Source: Paracoccaceae bacterium (GTDB lineage: Bacteria; Pseudomonadota; Alphaproteobacteria; Rhodobacterales; Rhodobacteraceae). Taken from it: a DNA stretch of 64,000 nucleotides. Positions 8,360-16,714 of the stretch are shown in pieces (position 1 is the first letter of the stretch; the number at the start of each line of letters is the position of its first letter). Location of the stretch: the NCBI GenBank assembly GCA_026419405.1, contig JANZZL010000120.1, forward strand, positions 27,103-91,102, read 5' to 3'. Both the position numbers and the translations under genes were made by a program. The notes under the pieces are model-generated. The model was given only the letters and a program-made list of their open reading frames with translations. It was not told the DNA's origin and searched no databases.

Positions 8360-8866
8360 ATGATCACCCCCGGCTGGTGCCACACCATGGCGCGCTACAA
8401 TGCCTGGCAGAACGAGAACATCGTCTCGGCCGCGGATACGCTGGACGACTCCGCCCGCCGGGCCGACCGCGGCGCCTTCTTCGGCTCGATCGCGGGCACG
8501 CTCTCGCACCTGCTCTGGGGCGACCTGACGTGGATGAGCCGCCTCGACGGCGGCGCCCCGCCGGGGGGCGGCATCAAGGACAGCCCGGCGCTGTTCCCCG
8601 ACTGGCAGCCGTATCTGGAGCGCCGCCGCGCCACCGACCGGCGCATCCTCGACTGGGCCGCCCGCCTCGAGGAGCACGACCTCGAGGGCGACCTCCGCTG
8701 GTTCTCGGGCGCGCTGGGGCGCGAGGTGACGCGGCCAAGGGCGATCTGCGTGATGCAGATGTTCAACCACCAGACCCACCACCGCGGCCAGGTCCATGCC
8801 ATGCTGACGGCCGCCGGCGCCCGGCCGGGCGATACCGACATCTTCATCATGCCGGAGTCGATCTGA
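8360..8866 (+). CDS. DinB family protein (putative metal-dependent thiol S-transferase fold)
   Basis: A 168-residue four-helix-bundle protein. His50 in LSHLLWGD and the NHQTHHRGQ motif (H137, H141) match the metal triad of the DinB/YfiT superfamily, whose members use Zn or Ni and sometimes a low-molecular-weight thiol such as bacillithiol or mycothiol. Despite the name it is unrelated to DNA polymerase IV. It starts 10 bases after the DUF1326 stop with a GCGAGG ribosome site and sits 10 bases before acuI, so the four genes from 6917 to 9866 look like one transcript. Substrate unknown. Confidence 0.8.
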   Translation: MITPGWCHTMARYNAWQNENIVSAADTLDDSARRADRGAFFGSIAGTLSHLLWGDLTWMSRLDGGAPPGGGIKDSPALFPDWQPYLERRRATDRRILDWAARLEEHDLEGDLRWFSGALGREVTRPRAICVMQMFNHQTHHRGQVHAMLTAAGARPGDTDIFIMPESI

Positions 8867-8876
8867 GGAGGAAGCG

Positions 8877-9866
8877 ATGCGCGCGCTCGTCGTCGAGAAG
8901 GCCGAGGACGGCAGCACCTCGGCCTCGGTGCAGGAGCTGGCCGAGGACCGGCTGCCCGAGGGCGAGGTCACGGTCGCGGTCGAGTATTCCACGCTCAACT
9001 ACAAGGACGGGCTCTGCCTCGGCTCGGGCGGCGGCCTGGTCCGGACCTGGCCGCACGTGCCGGGGATCGATCTTGCCGGCACGGTCGAGGCCTCGGACGA
9101 CCCGCGCTACCGGCCCGGCGACCGCGTGGTGCTGACCGGCTGGCGGGTGGGCGAGACGCACTGGGGCGGCTATGCGCAGAAGGCGCGGGTGAAGGCCGAC
9201 TGGCTCGTGCCGCTGCCCGAGGGCCTGACGACGCGCTCGGCGATGGCGGTCGGCACCGCCGGGTTCACCGCGATGCTGGCGGTCATGGCGCTCGAGGAGC
9301 ACGGCCTGCGCCCCGAGAACGGCGAAGTTCTCGTCACCGGCGCCGCCGGCGGCGTGGGCTCGGTCGCCACCGCCGTGCTCGCGCATCTGGGCTACCGGGT
9401 CGCCGCCGTCACCGGCCGGCCCGAGACGGCCGACTACCTGCGCGGCCTCGGGGCGGCGCGCATCGTGCCGCGCGAGGACCTGGCCGAGGCGAGCCGCAAG
9501 CCGCTCGAATCCGAGACCTGGGCGGGCTGCATCGACTCGGTGGCCGGCGCGATGCTCGGCCGCGTGCTGAAGCAGATGAAGTACCGCGCCTCGGTCGCCG
9601 CCGTCGGGCTCGCCGGCGGAGCGGCGATCGAGGGGGCGCTGATCACGCCCTTCATCCTGCGCGGCGTGAACCTGCTCGGCATCGACAGCGTGATGCGGCC
9701 CTACGAGGACCGCGTCCGCGCCTGGGGACGGATCGCGCGCGACCTGCCGATGGACCGGCTCGAGGCGATGATCCAGCCCGCCACGCTGGCGGATCTGCCG
9801 CGGCTCGGGGCGGCGATCCTGAAGGGGCAGGTGCGGGGCAGGGTGGTGGTGGACGTCAACGCCTGA
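8877..9866 (+). CDS. acuI: Acrylyl-CoA reductase (NADPH), AcuI/YhdH family
   Basis: A 329-residue zinc-independent medium-chain dehydrogenase/reductase. In Rhodobacter and Ruegeria, AcuI reduces the toxic acrylyl-CoA to propionyl-CoA during DMSP and 3-hydroxypropionate metabolism. Seen here: the STLNYKDGL substrate loop, GIDLAGTV, the nucleotide-binding glycines TGAAGGVGSVA (about 158-168), GCIDSVAG, and the family-typical C-terminus GRVVVDVN. A GAGGAAGCG ribosome site precedes the ATG. It is the last gene of the DUF2182 cluster, and a 980-base GC-rich spacer follows. The alternative is a general YhdH quinone oxidoreductase. Confidence 0.85.
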   Translation: MRALVVEKAEDGSTSASVQELAEDRLPEGEVTVAVEYSTLNYKDGLCLGSGGGLVRTWPHVPGIDLAGTVEASDDPRYRPGDRVVLTGWRVGETHWGGYAQKARVKADWLVPLPEGLTTRSAMAVGTAGFTAMLAVMALEEHGLRPENGEVLVTGAAGGVGSVATAVLAHLGYRVAAVTGRPETADYLRGLGAARIVPREDLAEASRKPLESETWAGCIDSVAGAMLGRVLKQMKYRASVAAVGLAGGAAIEGALITPFILRGVNLLGIDSVMRPYEDRVRAWGRIARDLPMDRLEAMIQPATLADLPRLGAAILKGQVRGRVVVDVNA

Positions 9867-10846
9867 GGCCCCGCGCCTCCGCCGGGGCGGACGCGGCGCA
9901 GCAGCAGCGCCAGCGCAGGCGGGCGCGCGCCCGCGATCCGGCCGCCCCGGGCGGCCGGCGCCCGTCGGGCTGCGGCGGCGCCGGGGTGCCCGGTCGCGAT
10001 CAGGAAGGGCCGGCCGCCGGTCTCGCCCGTGGTGCGGTCCGGCCGGCCCCTCTCGGCCGCCACGACCGCATCCGGCGCCGGCGCGGGGCCGCACCGCCCG
10101 GCGACTGGTCCGGCGGGAGCGGCCGTGTCGGCACCCAGCGGGTCCCCGGCGGCGTCGGAGGCGTCTTCCGGGCCGGGCGCGCGACGTCCGCGCCCGGCGG
10201 GTGCCACCGCCCCCGGAGCGACGATCGGTGCGGCGGTGCAGCCGAACCGCGCGACGCGGCGGGAGCGCACAGGGCTGCCCCGGCCGCCGGGCCGCGCGCC
10301 CCGCGCCGGAGCCCGAGCGCGCGGGGTCCCGGGGTCGCGGGCGGCAGGTCGGTCCCGCGCCGGTCGGACCAGCCCGAGGGGATCGCGGCAGCCGGCCCCG
10401 CGGCCGGGCCGCGACCATCGCCCGGCCGTCGCCGAGGCGGAGCGGCCGGTCCGATCCTCCGCGCGCGAACGCGCGCCGGATCCGGCGATGCCCGCCGCCC
10501 GTCCCCCGTCGCGCGGCCGTTCCCGGACGCGCCTCCGCCGCCCGGCGCAGGCGCGGCGGGTGGGCGGCGCGCGAAGATCCGGGTCGAGCGCGCGGGGCCC
10601 GGCCGAGCCGGTCGCCGTCCGGGGGGGCGGAGACATCGGCCGGCGTCGGCGCCGCGACGACCCTCGTCGTCCGGCCTGCCCGCCGCGCCGCCCGCGGCGA
10701 ACCCTCGGCGAGACGCCCGAGCGTCCTCCATCCGGCCCCGGCCGCGCCCGAGAGGAGTTTGCGCAGCCCGTCCGGCCCGCTGCACCGTCCTCGGCCCCCC
10801 GGGCCGGCGCCCGGCGCCGCGGCCCGGCCTTCCGCGCCGGGCCCGG
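9867..10846. other. 980-base very GC-rich intergenic region without a supported gene
   Basis: By hand count over 300 bases (10021-10140 and 10621-10800) this stretch is about 82% GC, with A/T bases spread almost evenly over the three codon phases (17, 18, 18). Real genes here concentrate A/T in codon positions 1 and 2. The long open frames on both strands translate to Arg/Pro/Ala/Gly-rich sequence with no domain. It lies between the 3' ends of acuI (+) and typA (-). It may be a decayed gene or merely compositionally extreme spacer. Confidence 0.6.
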
Positions 10847-12664
10847 TCAGCCCGCCCGGGCCTGGCGCTTGCGCTCGTGCGGGTCGAGGTGGCGCTTCCT
10901 GAGCCGGATCGCCTTGGGGGTGACCTCGACGAGTTCGTCGTCCTCGATGTAGGCGATCGCCTCCTCGAGGCTCATGCGGACGGGCGGGGTCAGCACCACC
11001 GCCTCGTCCTTGCCGGCGGCGCGGATGTTGGTGAGCTTCTTGCCCCTGAGCGGGTTGACCTCGAGATCGCCGGCGCGACTGTGTTCGCCGATGATCATGC
11101 CCTCGTAGACCTGTTCCTGCGGGCCGATGAAGAGCCGGCCGCGCTCCTCGAGGTTCCAGAGCGCATAGGCGACGGAGACGCCGTTCTCCATCGACACCAG
11201 AACCCCCTGGCGGCGGCCCTGGATCGGTCCCTTCCAGGGCGCCCAGCCGTGGAAGATGCGGTTGAGCACACCCGTGCCGCGCGTGTCGGTCAGGAACTGG
11301 CCGTGGTAGCCGATCAGCCCGCGCGAGGGCACATGGGCGATGATCCGGGTCTTGCCCGCGCCCGAGGGCCGCATCTCGACGAGCTCGCCCTTCCGCTCGC
11401 CCGTCAGCCTGTCGATGACCACGCCGGTGAACTCGTCGTCGACATCGACGATCACCTCCTCGATGGGTTCGAGCCGCTCGCCGCCCTCCTCGCGCAGGAT
11501 CACCCTGGGCCGGGAGATCGACAGCTCGAACCCCTCGCGGCGCATGTTCTCGATCAGCACGCCCATCTGCAGCTCGCCCCGGCCCGAGACCTCGAAGGCC
11601 TCGCCCCCCGGCGTGTCCGCAACCCGGATCGCCACGTTCGATTCCGCCTCGCGCAGAAGCCGCTCGCGGATCACGCGGGACTGGACCCTGGTTCCGTCCC
11701 GCCCCGCCAGAGGGGAATCGTTGATGCCGAAGGTGACGGTGATCGTCGGCGGGTCGATCGGCTGGGCGGGCAGGGCGGTCTCCACCTCGGGCGCGCAGAG
11801 CGTGTCGGCCACGGTGGCCTTGCTCATTCCCGCCAGCGTCACGATGTCGCCCGCCACGGCCTCGTCGATCGGCTGCTGGGCAAGGCCGCGGAAGGCGAGG
11901 ATCCGGGTGACGCGGAACTGCTCCAGCCGCTCGCCGGTGCGCGCCAGCGCCTTGAGCGTCGCGCCGGTCCTGACGCGGCCCGACTCCACCCGCCCGGTCA
12001 GGATGCGCCCCAGATAGGGGTCGGCGGAGAGGGTGGTCGCCAGCATCGAGAAGGGTTCGTCCTGCCGCGCGATCTGCCGCGGCGGGGGCACGTGGCGCAG
12101 GATCAGCTCGAAGAGCGCCGAGAGGTCCCGGCGCGGCCCGTCGAGTCCGGGATCTGCCCAGCCTGCCCGGCCCGAGGCATAGAGATGGGGAAAGTCGAGC
12201 TGCGCGTCGCTCGCCCCGAGATTGGCGAAGAGGTCGAACACCTCGTTCAGCGCGCGGTCGGGCTCGGCATCGGGCTTGTCCACCTTGTTCAGCACCACGA
12301 TCGGCCTGAGGCCGAGGGCGAGGGCCTTCGAGGTGACGAACTTCGTCTGCGGCATCGGCCCCTCGGCGGCATCGACGAGCAGGACCACGCCGTCGACCAT
12401 GGTCAGGATCCGCTCCACCTCGCCGCCGAAGTCGGCATGGCCCGGCGTGTCGACGATGTTGAGCCGTGCACCACGCCACTCGACGCTGGTGCACTTGGCC
12501 AGGATCGTGATGCCGCGCTCGCGCTCGATGTCGTTGGAATCGAGCGCGCGCTCGACCACCGGCTGGCCCTCGCGGAAGGCGCCGGACTGCTTCAGGAGCT
12601 GGTCGACGAGCGCGGTCTTGCCGTGGTCGACATGCGCGATGATGGCGATGTTGCGAAGCTCCAT
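10847..12664 (-). CDS. typA: Translational GTPase TypA/BipA
   Basis: A 605-residue ribosome-associated GTPase of the EF-G-like family that assists 50S assembly and stress growth. Seen: G1 AHVDHGKT (10-17), the switch I region ERERGITI, G3 [15 protein letters not shown]4 NKVD, then the domain II/III and BipA-specific C-terminal parts [17 protein letters not shown] and [12 protein letters not shown]. Length is normal for the family. GGAAGG precedes the ATG by about seven bases. It stands between two repeat-bearing spacers and is probably monocistronic. Confidence 0.96.
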   Translation of the reverse strand: MELRNIAIIAHVDHGKTALVDQLLKQSGAFREGQPVVERALDSNDIERERGITILAKCTSVEWRGARLNIVDTPGHADFGGEVERILTMVDGVVLLVDAAEGPMPQTKFVTSKALALGLRPIVVLNKVDKPDAEPDRALNEVFDLFANLGASDAQLDFPHLYASGRAGWADPGLDGPRRDLSALFELILRHVPPPRQIARQDEPFSMLATTLSADPYLGRILTGRVESGRVRTGATLKALARTGERLEQFRVTRILAFRGLAQQPIDEAVAGDIVTLAGMSKATVADTLCAPEVETALPAQPIDPPTITVTFGINDSPLAGRDGTRVQSRVIRERLLREAESNVAIRVADTPGGEAFEVSGRGELQMGVLIENMRREGFELSISRPRVILREEGGERLEPIEEVIVDVDDEFTGVVIDRLTGERKGELVEMRPSGAGKTRIIAHVPSRGLIGYHGQFLTDTRGTGVLNRIFHGWAPWKGPIQGRRQGVLVSMENGVSVAYALWNLEERGRLFIGPQEQVYEGMIIGEHSRAGDLEVNPLRGKKLTNIRAAGKDEAVVLTPPVRMSLEEAIAYIEDDELVEVTPKAIRLRKRHLDPHERKRQARAG

Positions 12665-12744
12665 CGGGATGCCTTCCAGGATCAGGCTGGACAGGCCGCG
12701 GCCTTACAGGAGCGCCGCGCCGAAGGCCAGACCGCATCGCGCGC

Positions 12745-12905
12745 ATCCGGCGGAGTCCGGGGGTTTTGCACCCCCGGACCCCCGCAGAGTATTTGCCACA
12801 GGGTGAAGGAGGGGACGCTGCCTCGAAAGAGGGCCCGGGCGCCCGTTCCCCCTTCATCCTGTCGCAAATACTCCGGGGGGTCCGGGGGGCAGCGCCCCCC
12901 GGCCC
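12745..12905. repeat. Second inverted pair of AGTATTT palindromic repeats
   Basis: The arm at 12786-12814 (AGAGTATTTGCCACAGGGTG and onward) is matched in inverse orientation by 12848-12874, with about 23 of 27 bases agreeing. Outer GC hairpins flank them: CCGGGGG/CCCCCGG at 12757-12782 and a G6/C6 palindrome at 12875-12903. Each arm couples the AGTATTT heptamer to an outer palindrome, as at 3436-3690. It lies between icd and typA, both on the minus strand, and fills most of that 266-base gap. Confidence 0.75.
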
Positions 12906-12930
12906 GGTCGCCTGTCGCGGTCGGCCGTGG

Positions 12931-14145
12931 TCAGCCGGCGAGCGCCCTGTTGAGATACTCGTCGACCTTTTCGAGGAACCCCATCGTGGTCAGCCACTTC
13001 TGGTCGGGCCCGACGAGGAGCGCGAGATCCTTCGTCATGTGGCCGTCCTCGACCGCCTGGACCGTGACCCGCTCCAGCGTCTCGGCGAAACGCAGGAGTT
13101 CGGCGTTGCCGTCGAGCTTGGCGCGGTGCTTCAGGCCCCCGGTCCAGGCGAAGATCGAGGCGATGGAGTTGGTCGAGGTCTCGCGGCCCTTCTGGTGCTC
13201 GCGGTAGTGGCGGGTCACCGTGCCGTGGGCGGCCTCGGCCTCGACCGTCCTGCCGTCGGGCGTCATCAGCACCGAGGTCATCAGCCCGAGCGAGCCGAAG
13301 CCCTGCGCCACGGTGTCGGACTGAACGTCGCCGTCATAGTTCTTGCAGGCCCAGACATAGCCGCCCGACCATTTCAGGCTGGAGGCGACCATGTCGTCGA
13401 TCAGCCGGTGTTCGTAGGTCAGGCCGCGCTTCCTGAACTCCTCGGCGAATTCCTCGTCGAAGACCTTCTGGAACAGATCCTTGAAGCGGCCGTCATAGGC
13501 CTTGAGGATCGTGTTCTTGGTCGAGAGGTAGACGGGGAAGTTGCGCGCCAGCCCGTAGTTGAACGAGGCCCGCGCGAAGTCGATGATCGACTGGTCGAGG
13601 TTGTACATCGCCATGGCCACCCCGGACCCGGGGGCCTGGAAGACCTCTTTCTCGATGACCTCGCCGTCCTCGCCGACGAAGCGGATCGTCAGGCGGCCCT
13701 TGCCGGGGAAGCGGAAGTCGGTGGCGCGATACTGGTCGCCGAAGGCGTGGCGGCCGACGACGATGGGCTTCGTCCAGTGCGGCACGAGGCGCGGCACGTT
13801 GCGGCAGATGATCGGTTCGCGGAAGATGACGCCGCCCAGGATGTTGCGGATCGTGCCGTTCGGCGACTTCCACATCTGCTTCAGGCCGAACTCCTCGACC
13901 CGCGCCTCGTCGGGGGTGATGGTGGCGCACTTGACGCCGACGCCGTGCCGCAGGATCGCATGCGCCGCGTCCACCGTGACCTGGTCGTTGGTCCGGTCGC
14001 GCTCCTCGATGCCCAGGTCGTAGTATTCGAGCTTGATGTCGAGGTAGGGCAGGATCAGCTTCTTCTTGATGAAGTCCCAGATGATCCGGGTCATCTCGTC
14101 GCCGTCGAGCTCGACGACGGGGTTGTCTACCTTGATCTTCGACAT
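12931..14145 (-). CDS. icd: NADP-dependent isocitrate dehydrogenase
   Basis: A 404-residue TCA-cycle enzyme of the eukaryote-like (type II) homodimeric class that alphaproteobacteria use; converts isocitrate to 2-oxoglutarate with NADPH formation. Seen: [12 protein letters not shown] at the N-terminus, the substrate motif SPNGTIRN, the metal aspartates in [10 protein letters not shown], and the NADP-binding segment [10 protein letters not shown]. Length is as expected. GGAG lies before the ATG. No co-transcribed partner is evident; the repeat pair at 12745-12905 lies downstream. Confidence 0.97.
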   Translation of the reverse strand: MSKIKVDNPVVELDGDEMTRIIWDFIKKKLILPYLDIKLEYYDLGIEERDRTNDQVTVDAAHAILRHGVGVKCATITPDEARVEEFGLKQMWKSPNGTIRNILGGVIFREPIICRNVPRLVPHWTKPIVVGRHAFGDQYRATDFRFPGKGRLTIRFVGEDGEVIEKEVFQAPGSGVAMAMYNLDQSIIDFARASFNYGLARNFPVYLSTKNTILKAYDGRFKDLFQKVFDEEFAEEFRKRGLTYEHRLIDDMVASSLKWSGGYVWACKNYDGDVQSDTVAQGFGSLGLMTSVLMTPDGRTVEAEAAHGTVTRHYREHQKGRETSTNSIASIFAWTGGLKHRAKLDGNAELLRFAETLERVTVQAVEDGHMTKDLALLVGPDQKWLTTMGFLEKVDEYLNRALAG

Positions 14146-14253
14146 GTGGCTCTCCGCCCTGGGGTGACTCGCTCGCGGCGGGTCATAGCGGAATTCGGAC
14201 AGGCCGAAAAGACGGTATGCGATTGCATACCGTCGCCGTCCGGCACGGTCGCG

Positions 14254-14385
14254 TCAGAAGGTATCCTGCACCGTCCGGGCGCCGGCCGAGATGTCCTCGC
14301 CGATGCCGGCCACGGTATTGCAGCTCGCGAGCGCAAGGCCGGCGCACAGCAGGAAGGCAGCTTTCAGCATCATGTTCAGCGTCAT
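14254..14385 (-). CDS. Entericidin A/B family small lipoprotein
   Basis: A 43-residue lipoprotein precursor. A charged/hydrophobic leader is followed by the lipobox LASC (Cys22), then a short mature peptide NTVAGIGEDISAGARTVQDT, which matches the entericidin signature NTxxGxGxDI. After lipidation it should sit in the cell envelope; in enterobacteria entericidins act as a stress-linked antidote/toxin pair, but in alphaproteobacteria the role is unproven. Its ribosome site GGAG overlaps the last codons of the peptide-binding protein gene (stop at 14394), so the two are probably translationally coupled. Start chosen from that site; Met5 and Met6 are alternatives. Confidence 0.85.
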   Translation of the reverse strand: MTLNMMLKAAFLLCAGLALASCNTVAGIGEDISAGARTVQDTF

Positions 14386-14393
14386 GTTCGGTG

Positions 14394-16205
14394 TCACTCC
14401 TCATACCACCAGACGTCGGGCAGGAAGCCCGGCCAGTCGCCGTAGAGCGGCAGGCGTTCGGGGTATTTCAGCCGGGCGTCGTGGGCAAGCCTCGAGACCT
14501 TCGCATACCAGATCGGGATGATGTAGCGCCCCGAGGTCAGCACGCGATCGAGCGCCTGCACGGTGGCGGTGAACTCCTCCTGCGAGGGCGCGGCGAGCAT
14601 GGCGTCGATGAGCCCGTCGATCGCCGGCGAGTTCGCGCCCATCCAGTTGCGCGTGCCGGGCTCGGTCACGCCGTTCGAGCCGAAGTAGAGCCTCATCTCG
14701 TTGCCGGGCGACAGCGAGACCACGCGCGAGAGCCAGGTCATCCCGAAGTCGTAGGCGTTGATGCGCTCGGTATACTGCGCGCTGTCGATCGTGGTCACGG
14801 TGGGGCGGATGCCCAGCCGCGCGAGCGCCTCGAGATAGGTATCGACGATCGCCGCCTGCTCGGACGAGCCCTGCTGGAGGACGATCTCGAAGGTGAAGGG
14901 CTGGCCCGCGGCATCCTTCATCACCCCGTCCTGCACCGTCCAGCCGGCCTCCGCCATCAGCCGCATGGCCTCGCGGATGCCCGCGCGGTTGGCCTCGCCG
15001 CGCTCGCCGGCGGGGAAGGTGTAGCCCTCGAGCGCGCCGGGCAGGAGGTGGTCGGCATAGGCCGCGAGGATCTCGCGCACCCGGCCCTCGGCGGGGCCCT
15101 GGCCCATCGCGAAGGGCGAGTTGTCGAAGTAGGACATCGACCGCGGATCGGCCCCGGCGTTGAGCTGGGCCGAGATGAACTCGTAGTTGAACGCCTGGAT
15201 CATCGCCTCGCGCACGCGCCAGTCGGCGAACTGCGGCAGGCGGGTGTTCATCACCAGCCCGGTCAGGCCCGAGGGGCGGGAATGCGGGATCTCGGCCTTG
15301 AGCACCGCGCCCGACCGCACGCGGGGGAAGTCGTAGGCCGAGGCCCACTTCGCCGCGTTCGGTTCGCGGAAGACATCGACGGCGCCGGCCTTGAAGGCCT
15401 CGAAGGCAACGCCGGTGTCGCCGTAGTAGTCGTAGCGGATCTCCTCGAAGTTGTGCTGGCCGCGGTTGAAGGGCAGCGCGTTGCCCCAGTAGTCGGGGTT
15501 GCGGCGGAAGGTGATGTAGCGGCCCGGCTCGAAGGCCTCGATGACATAGGGGCCCGAGCCGATCGGAACCTCGAGCGAGCTTTCGTCGAAGGCCTTGCCC
15601 TCCCACTGCGCCTTCTTGAGCACCGGGCGCAGCCCCATGATCAGCGGCAGCTCGCGGTCCTTCGTGCTGAAGGTGATGCGCACCCCGCGTTCGCCCACCG
15701 GCTCGATCGAGGCGACCTTCTCCCAGGCGGTCAGGAACCGCGGGTGCCCCTTGGTGCCGACCGTCTCGTAGGACCAGATCACGTCCTCCACCGTCACCGG
15801 CGTGCCGTCGGAGAAGCGCGCCTCGGGGCGGAGGGTGAATTCCACCCAGGAACGGTCCTCGGGCGCCTCGACCGATTCGCAGAGCAGGCAGTAGAGCGTG
15901 AAGGGCTCGTCGTAGCTGCGGCCCATCATCGTCTCGACGGTGTGGATGCGCACGCCGTAGGGCGCGTTGCCCTTCAGGATGAACGGGTTGAGCGAATCGA
16001 AGCTGCCGCCCTCGCCGAACACGATCCGGCCGCCCCGCGGGGCGTCGGGATTGGCGTGCGGCAGCGACACAAAATCAGGTGGAAGCGCGGGTTCGCCATA
16101 CATAGCTATGCCGTGCCGAGGCTCTGCCCGGGCCGAGGTCCACGACCCGGCCACAAGCGCCGCGCCCAGCACCGCAAGGGCCCCGCGCAGGATCCATCTC
16201 CGCAT
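14394..16205 (-). CDS. Family 5 extracellular solute-binding protein (YejA-like peptide ABC transporter component)
   Basis: A 603-residue periplasmic oligopeptide-binding protein. Residues 1-27 are a signal peptide ending ARA-EP. The mature domain starts HGIAMYGEPALPPDF, typical of YejA-like proteins that bind peptides and microcin C-type compounds. Other family features are RIVFGEGGSFDSLNPF, EDVIWSYETV, and YGVRIHTVETMMGRS. There is no permease or ATPase gene beside it, so the rest of the transporter is elsewhere. The downstream entericidin-like gene begins eight bases after its stop. Confidence 0.9.
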   Translation of the reverse strand: MRRWILRGALAVLGAALVAGSWTSARAEPRHGIAMYGEPALPPDFVSLPHANPDAPRGGRIVFGEGGSFDSLNPFILKGNAPYGVRIHTVETMMGRSYDEPFTLYCLLCESVEAPEDRSWVEFTLRPEARFSDGTPVTVEDVIWSYETVGTKGHPRFLTAWEKVASIEPVGERGVRITFSTKDRELPLIMGLRPVLKKAQWEGKAFDESSLEVPIGSGPYVIEAFEPGRYITFRRNPDYWGNALPFNRGQHNFEEIRYDYYGDTGVAFEAFKAGAVDVFREPNAAKWASAYDFPRVRSGAVLKAEIPHSRPSGLTGLVMNTRLPQFADWRVREAMIQAFNYEFISAQLNAGADPRSMSYFDNSPFAMGQGPAEGRVREILAAYADHLLPGALEGYTFPAGERGEANRAGIREAMRLMAEAGWTVQDGVMKDAAGQPFTFEIVLQQGSSEQAAIVDTYLEALARLGIRPTVTTIDSAQYTERINAYDFGMTWLSRVVSLSPGNEMRLYFGSNGVTEPGTRNWMGANSPAIDGLIDAMLAAPSQEEFTATVQALDRVLTSGRYIIPIWYAKVSRLAHDARLKYPERLPLYGDWPGFLPDVWWYEE

Positions 16206-16281
16206 TGCCGCTCTGCCTCCTGCCCTGTCGTTCCTTTCCGGGAAGGCTATCCGGGAGCCTCTGCCTTTTCAAACTTTTAGC

Positions 16282-16310
16282 TTGGCCGTCGGCGGAGGAC
16301 GGCGTATATA
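16282..16310 (+). promoter_or_regulatory. Promoter of candidate small RNA
   Basis: TTGGCC (16282-16287) and TATATA (16305-16310) are separated by 17 bases. The -10 element is near consensus and unusual in such GC-rich DNA. Transcription would start around 16317. Confidence 0.55.
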
Positions 16311-16316
16311 GAGAGC

Positions 16317-16392
16317 ACTGCTCGATAGGTTTCTTGCCTGTATGAAACCTGCCTCAATAACTCAACGCCCGCCTCGCGCGGGCGTTTTTTTT
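16317..16392 (+). ncRNA. Candidate orphan small RNA of about 76 nt
   Basis: An independent unit in a 509-base gap. It has a good promoter (17-base spacing), a first hairpin with 7-base stem AGGTTTC/GAAACCT (16327-16333 with 16344-16350), an unpaired CTGCCTCAATAACTCA-like linker, and a strong intrinsic terminator with eight T residues. No start codon with a ribosome site lies inside. The layout of stem, single-stranded A/U-rich linker and Rho-independent terminator resembles Hfq-dependent trans-acting RNAs. I do not recognise a family. It could instead be the attenuated leader of bdhA, whose start is 320 bases further on. Confidence 0.5.
16365..16392 (+). terminator. Rho-independent terminator
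   Basis: ACGCCCGC (16365-16372) pairs with GCGGGCGT (16378-16385) around a five-base loop. The run of eight T residues at 16385-16392 follows directly. It is the best intrinsic terminator in the window and ends the candidate small RNA. Confidence 0.85.
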
Positions 16393-16657
16393 CGGGCGCC
16401 CGCGGCGGCGGGCGGGGCGCGGGCGCGCGCGGCCTGATCCGAGGAGAATCGGGCGCTTCGGGCCGACCGTTCCGATGATGGCGCAAGGCGTCGCTTCGCG
16501 GCCCGTGCCGACCTGAACCCGTGCCGCCGCGGGCGCGCCGCGGGATCCGCCGGGCGGTGCCACCGGCCCCTGGCCGCGCACCCCCGGCCCGGAATCGCCG
16601 CCCTTGCGGTCGAAGGGCCCGGGCCCGGCCGGGGAACCTGCCGGCTGCCCTGTCGTT

Positions 16658-16689
16658 CTGCATCCGCAGCATCTATGCTGCCGCCGCAG
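16658..16689 (+). promoter_or_regulatory. Two PhaR-like boxes (CTGCN4GCAG) upstream of bdhA
   Basis: CTGC-ATCC-GCAG (16658-16669) and CTGC-CGCC-GCAG (16678-16689) are two dyads with 20-base centre-to-centre spacing, i.e. on the same DNA face. The second ends 25 bases before the bdhA ATG and overlaps a possible -10 TATGCT (16674-16679). As I recall, PhaR of Paracoccus and Rhodobacter, the polyhydroxybutyrate-sensing repressor, binds CTGCN3-4GCAG. Control of a 3-hydroxybutyrate dehydrogenase by it would make sense. Confidence 0.5.
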
Positions 16690-16714
16690 CAGGAGCAGAA
16701 GGAACCGCAGGACC

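Noticed and set aside
10000..10785. A 261-codon minus-strand frame in the GC-rich spacer
   Set aside because: No codon-phase bias in A/T, no ribosome site and no recognisable domain.
8847..12857. A 1336-codon open frame on the minus strand
   Set aside because: It overlaps typA in another frame and acuI antisense; translation is low complexity.
9986..13207. A 1073-codon open frame on the plus strand
   Set aside because: It runs antisense to typA and the start of icd and through the GC-rich spacer; the translation is Arg/Gly/Ala-rich with no domain. High GC makes long antisense frames common here.
14462..14470. GGGTATTTC resembling the AGTATTT repeat
   Set aside because: It is within the peptide-binding-protein coding sequence (LKYPERL) and lacks the flanking GC palindromes.
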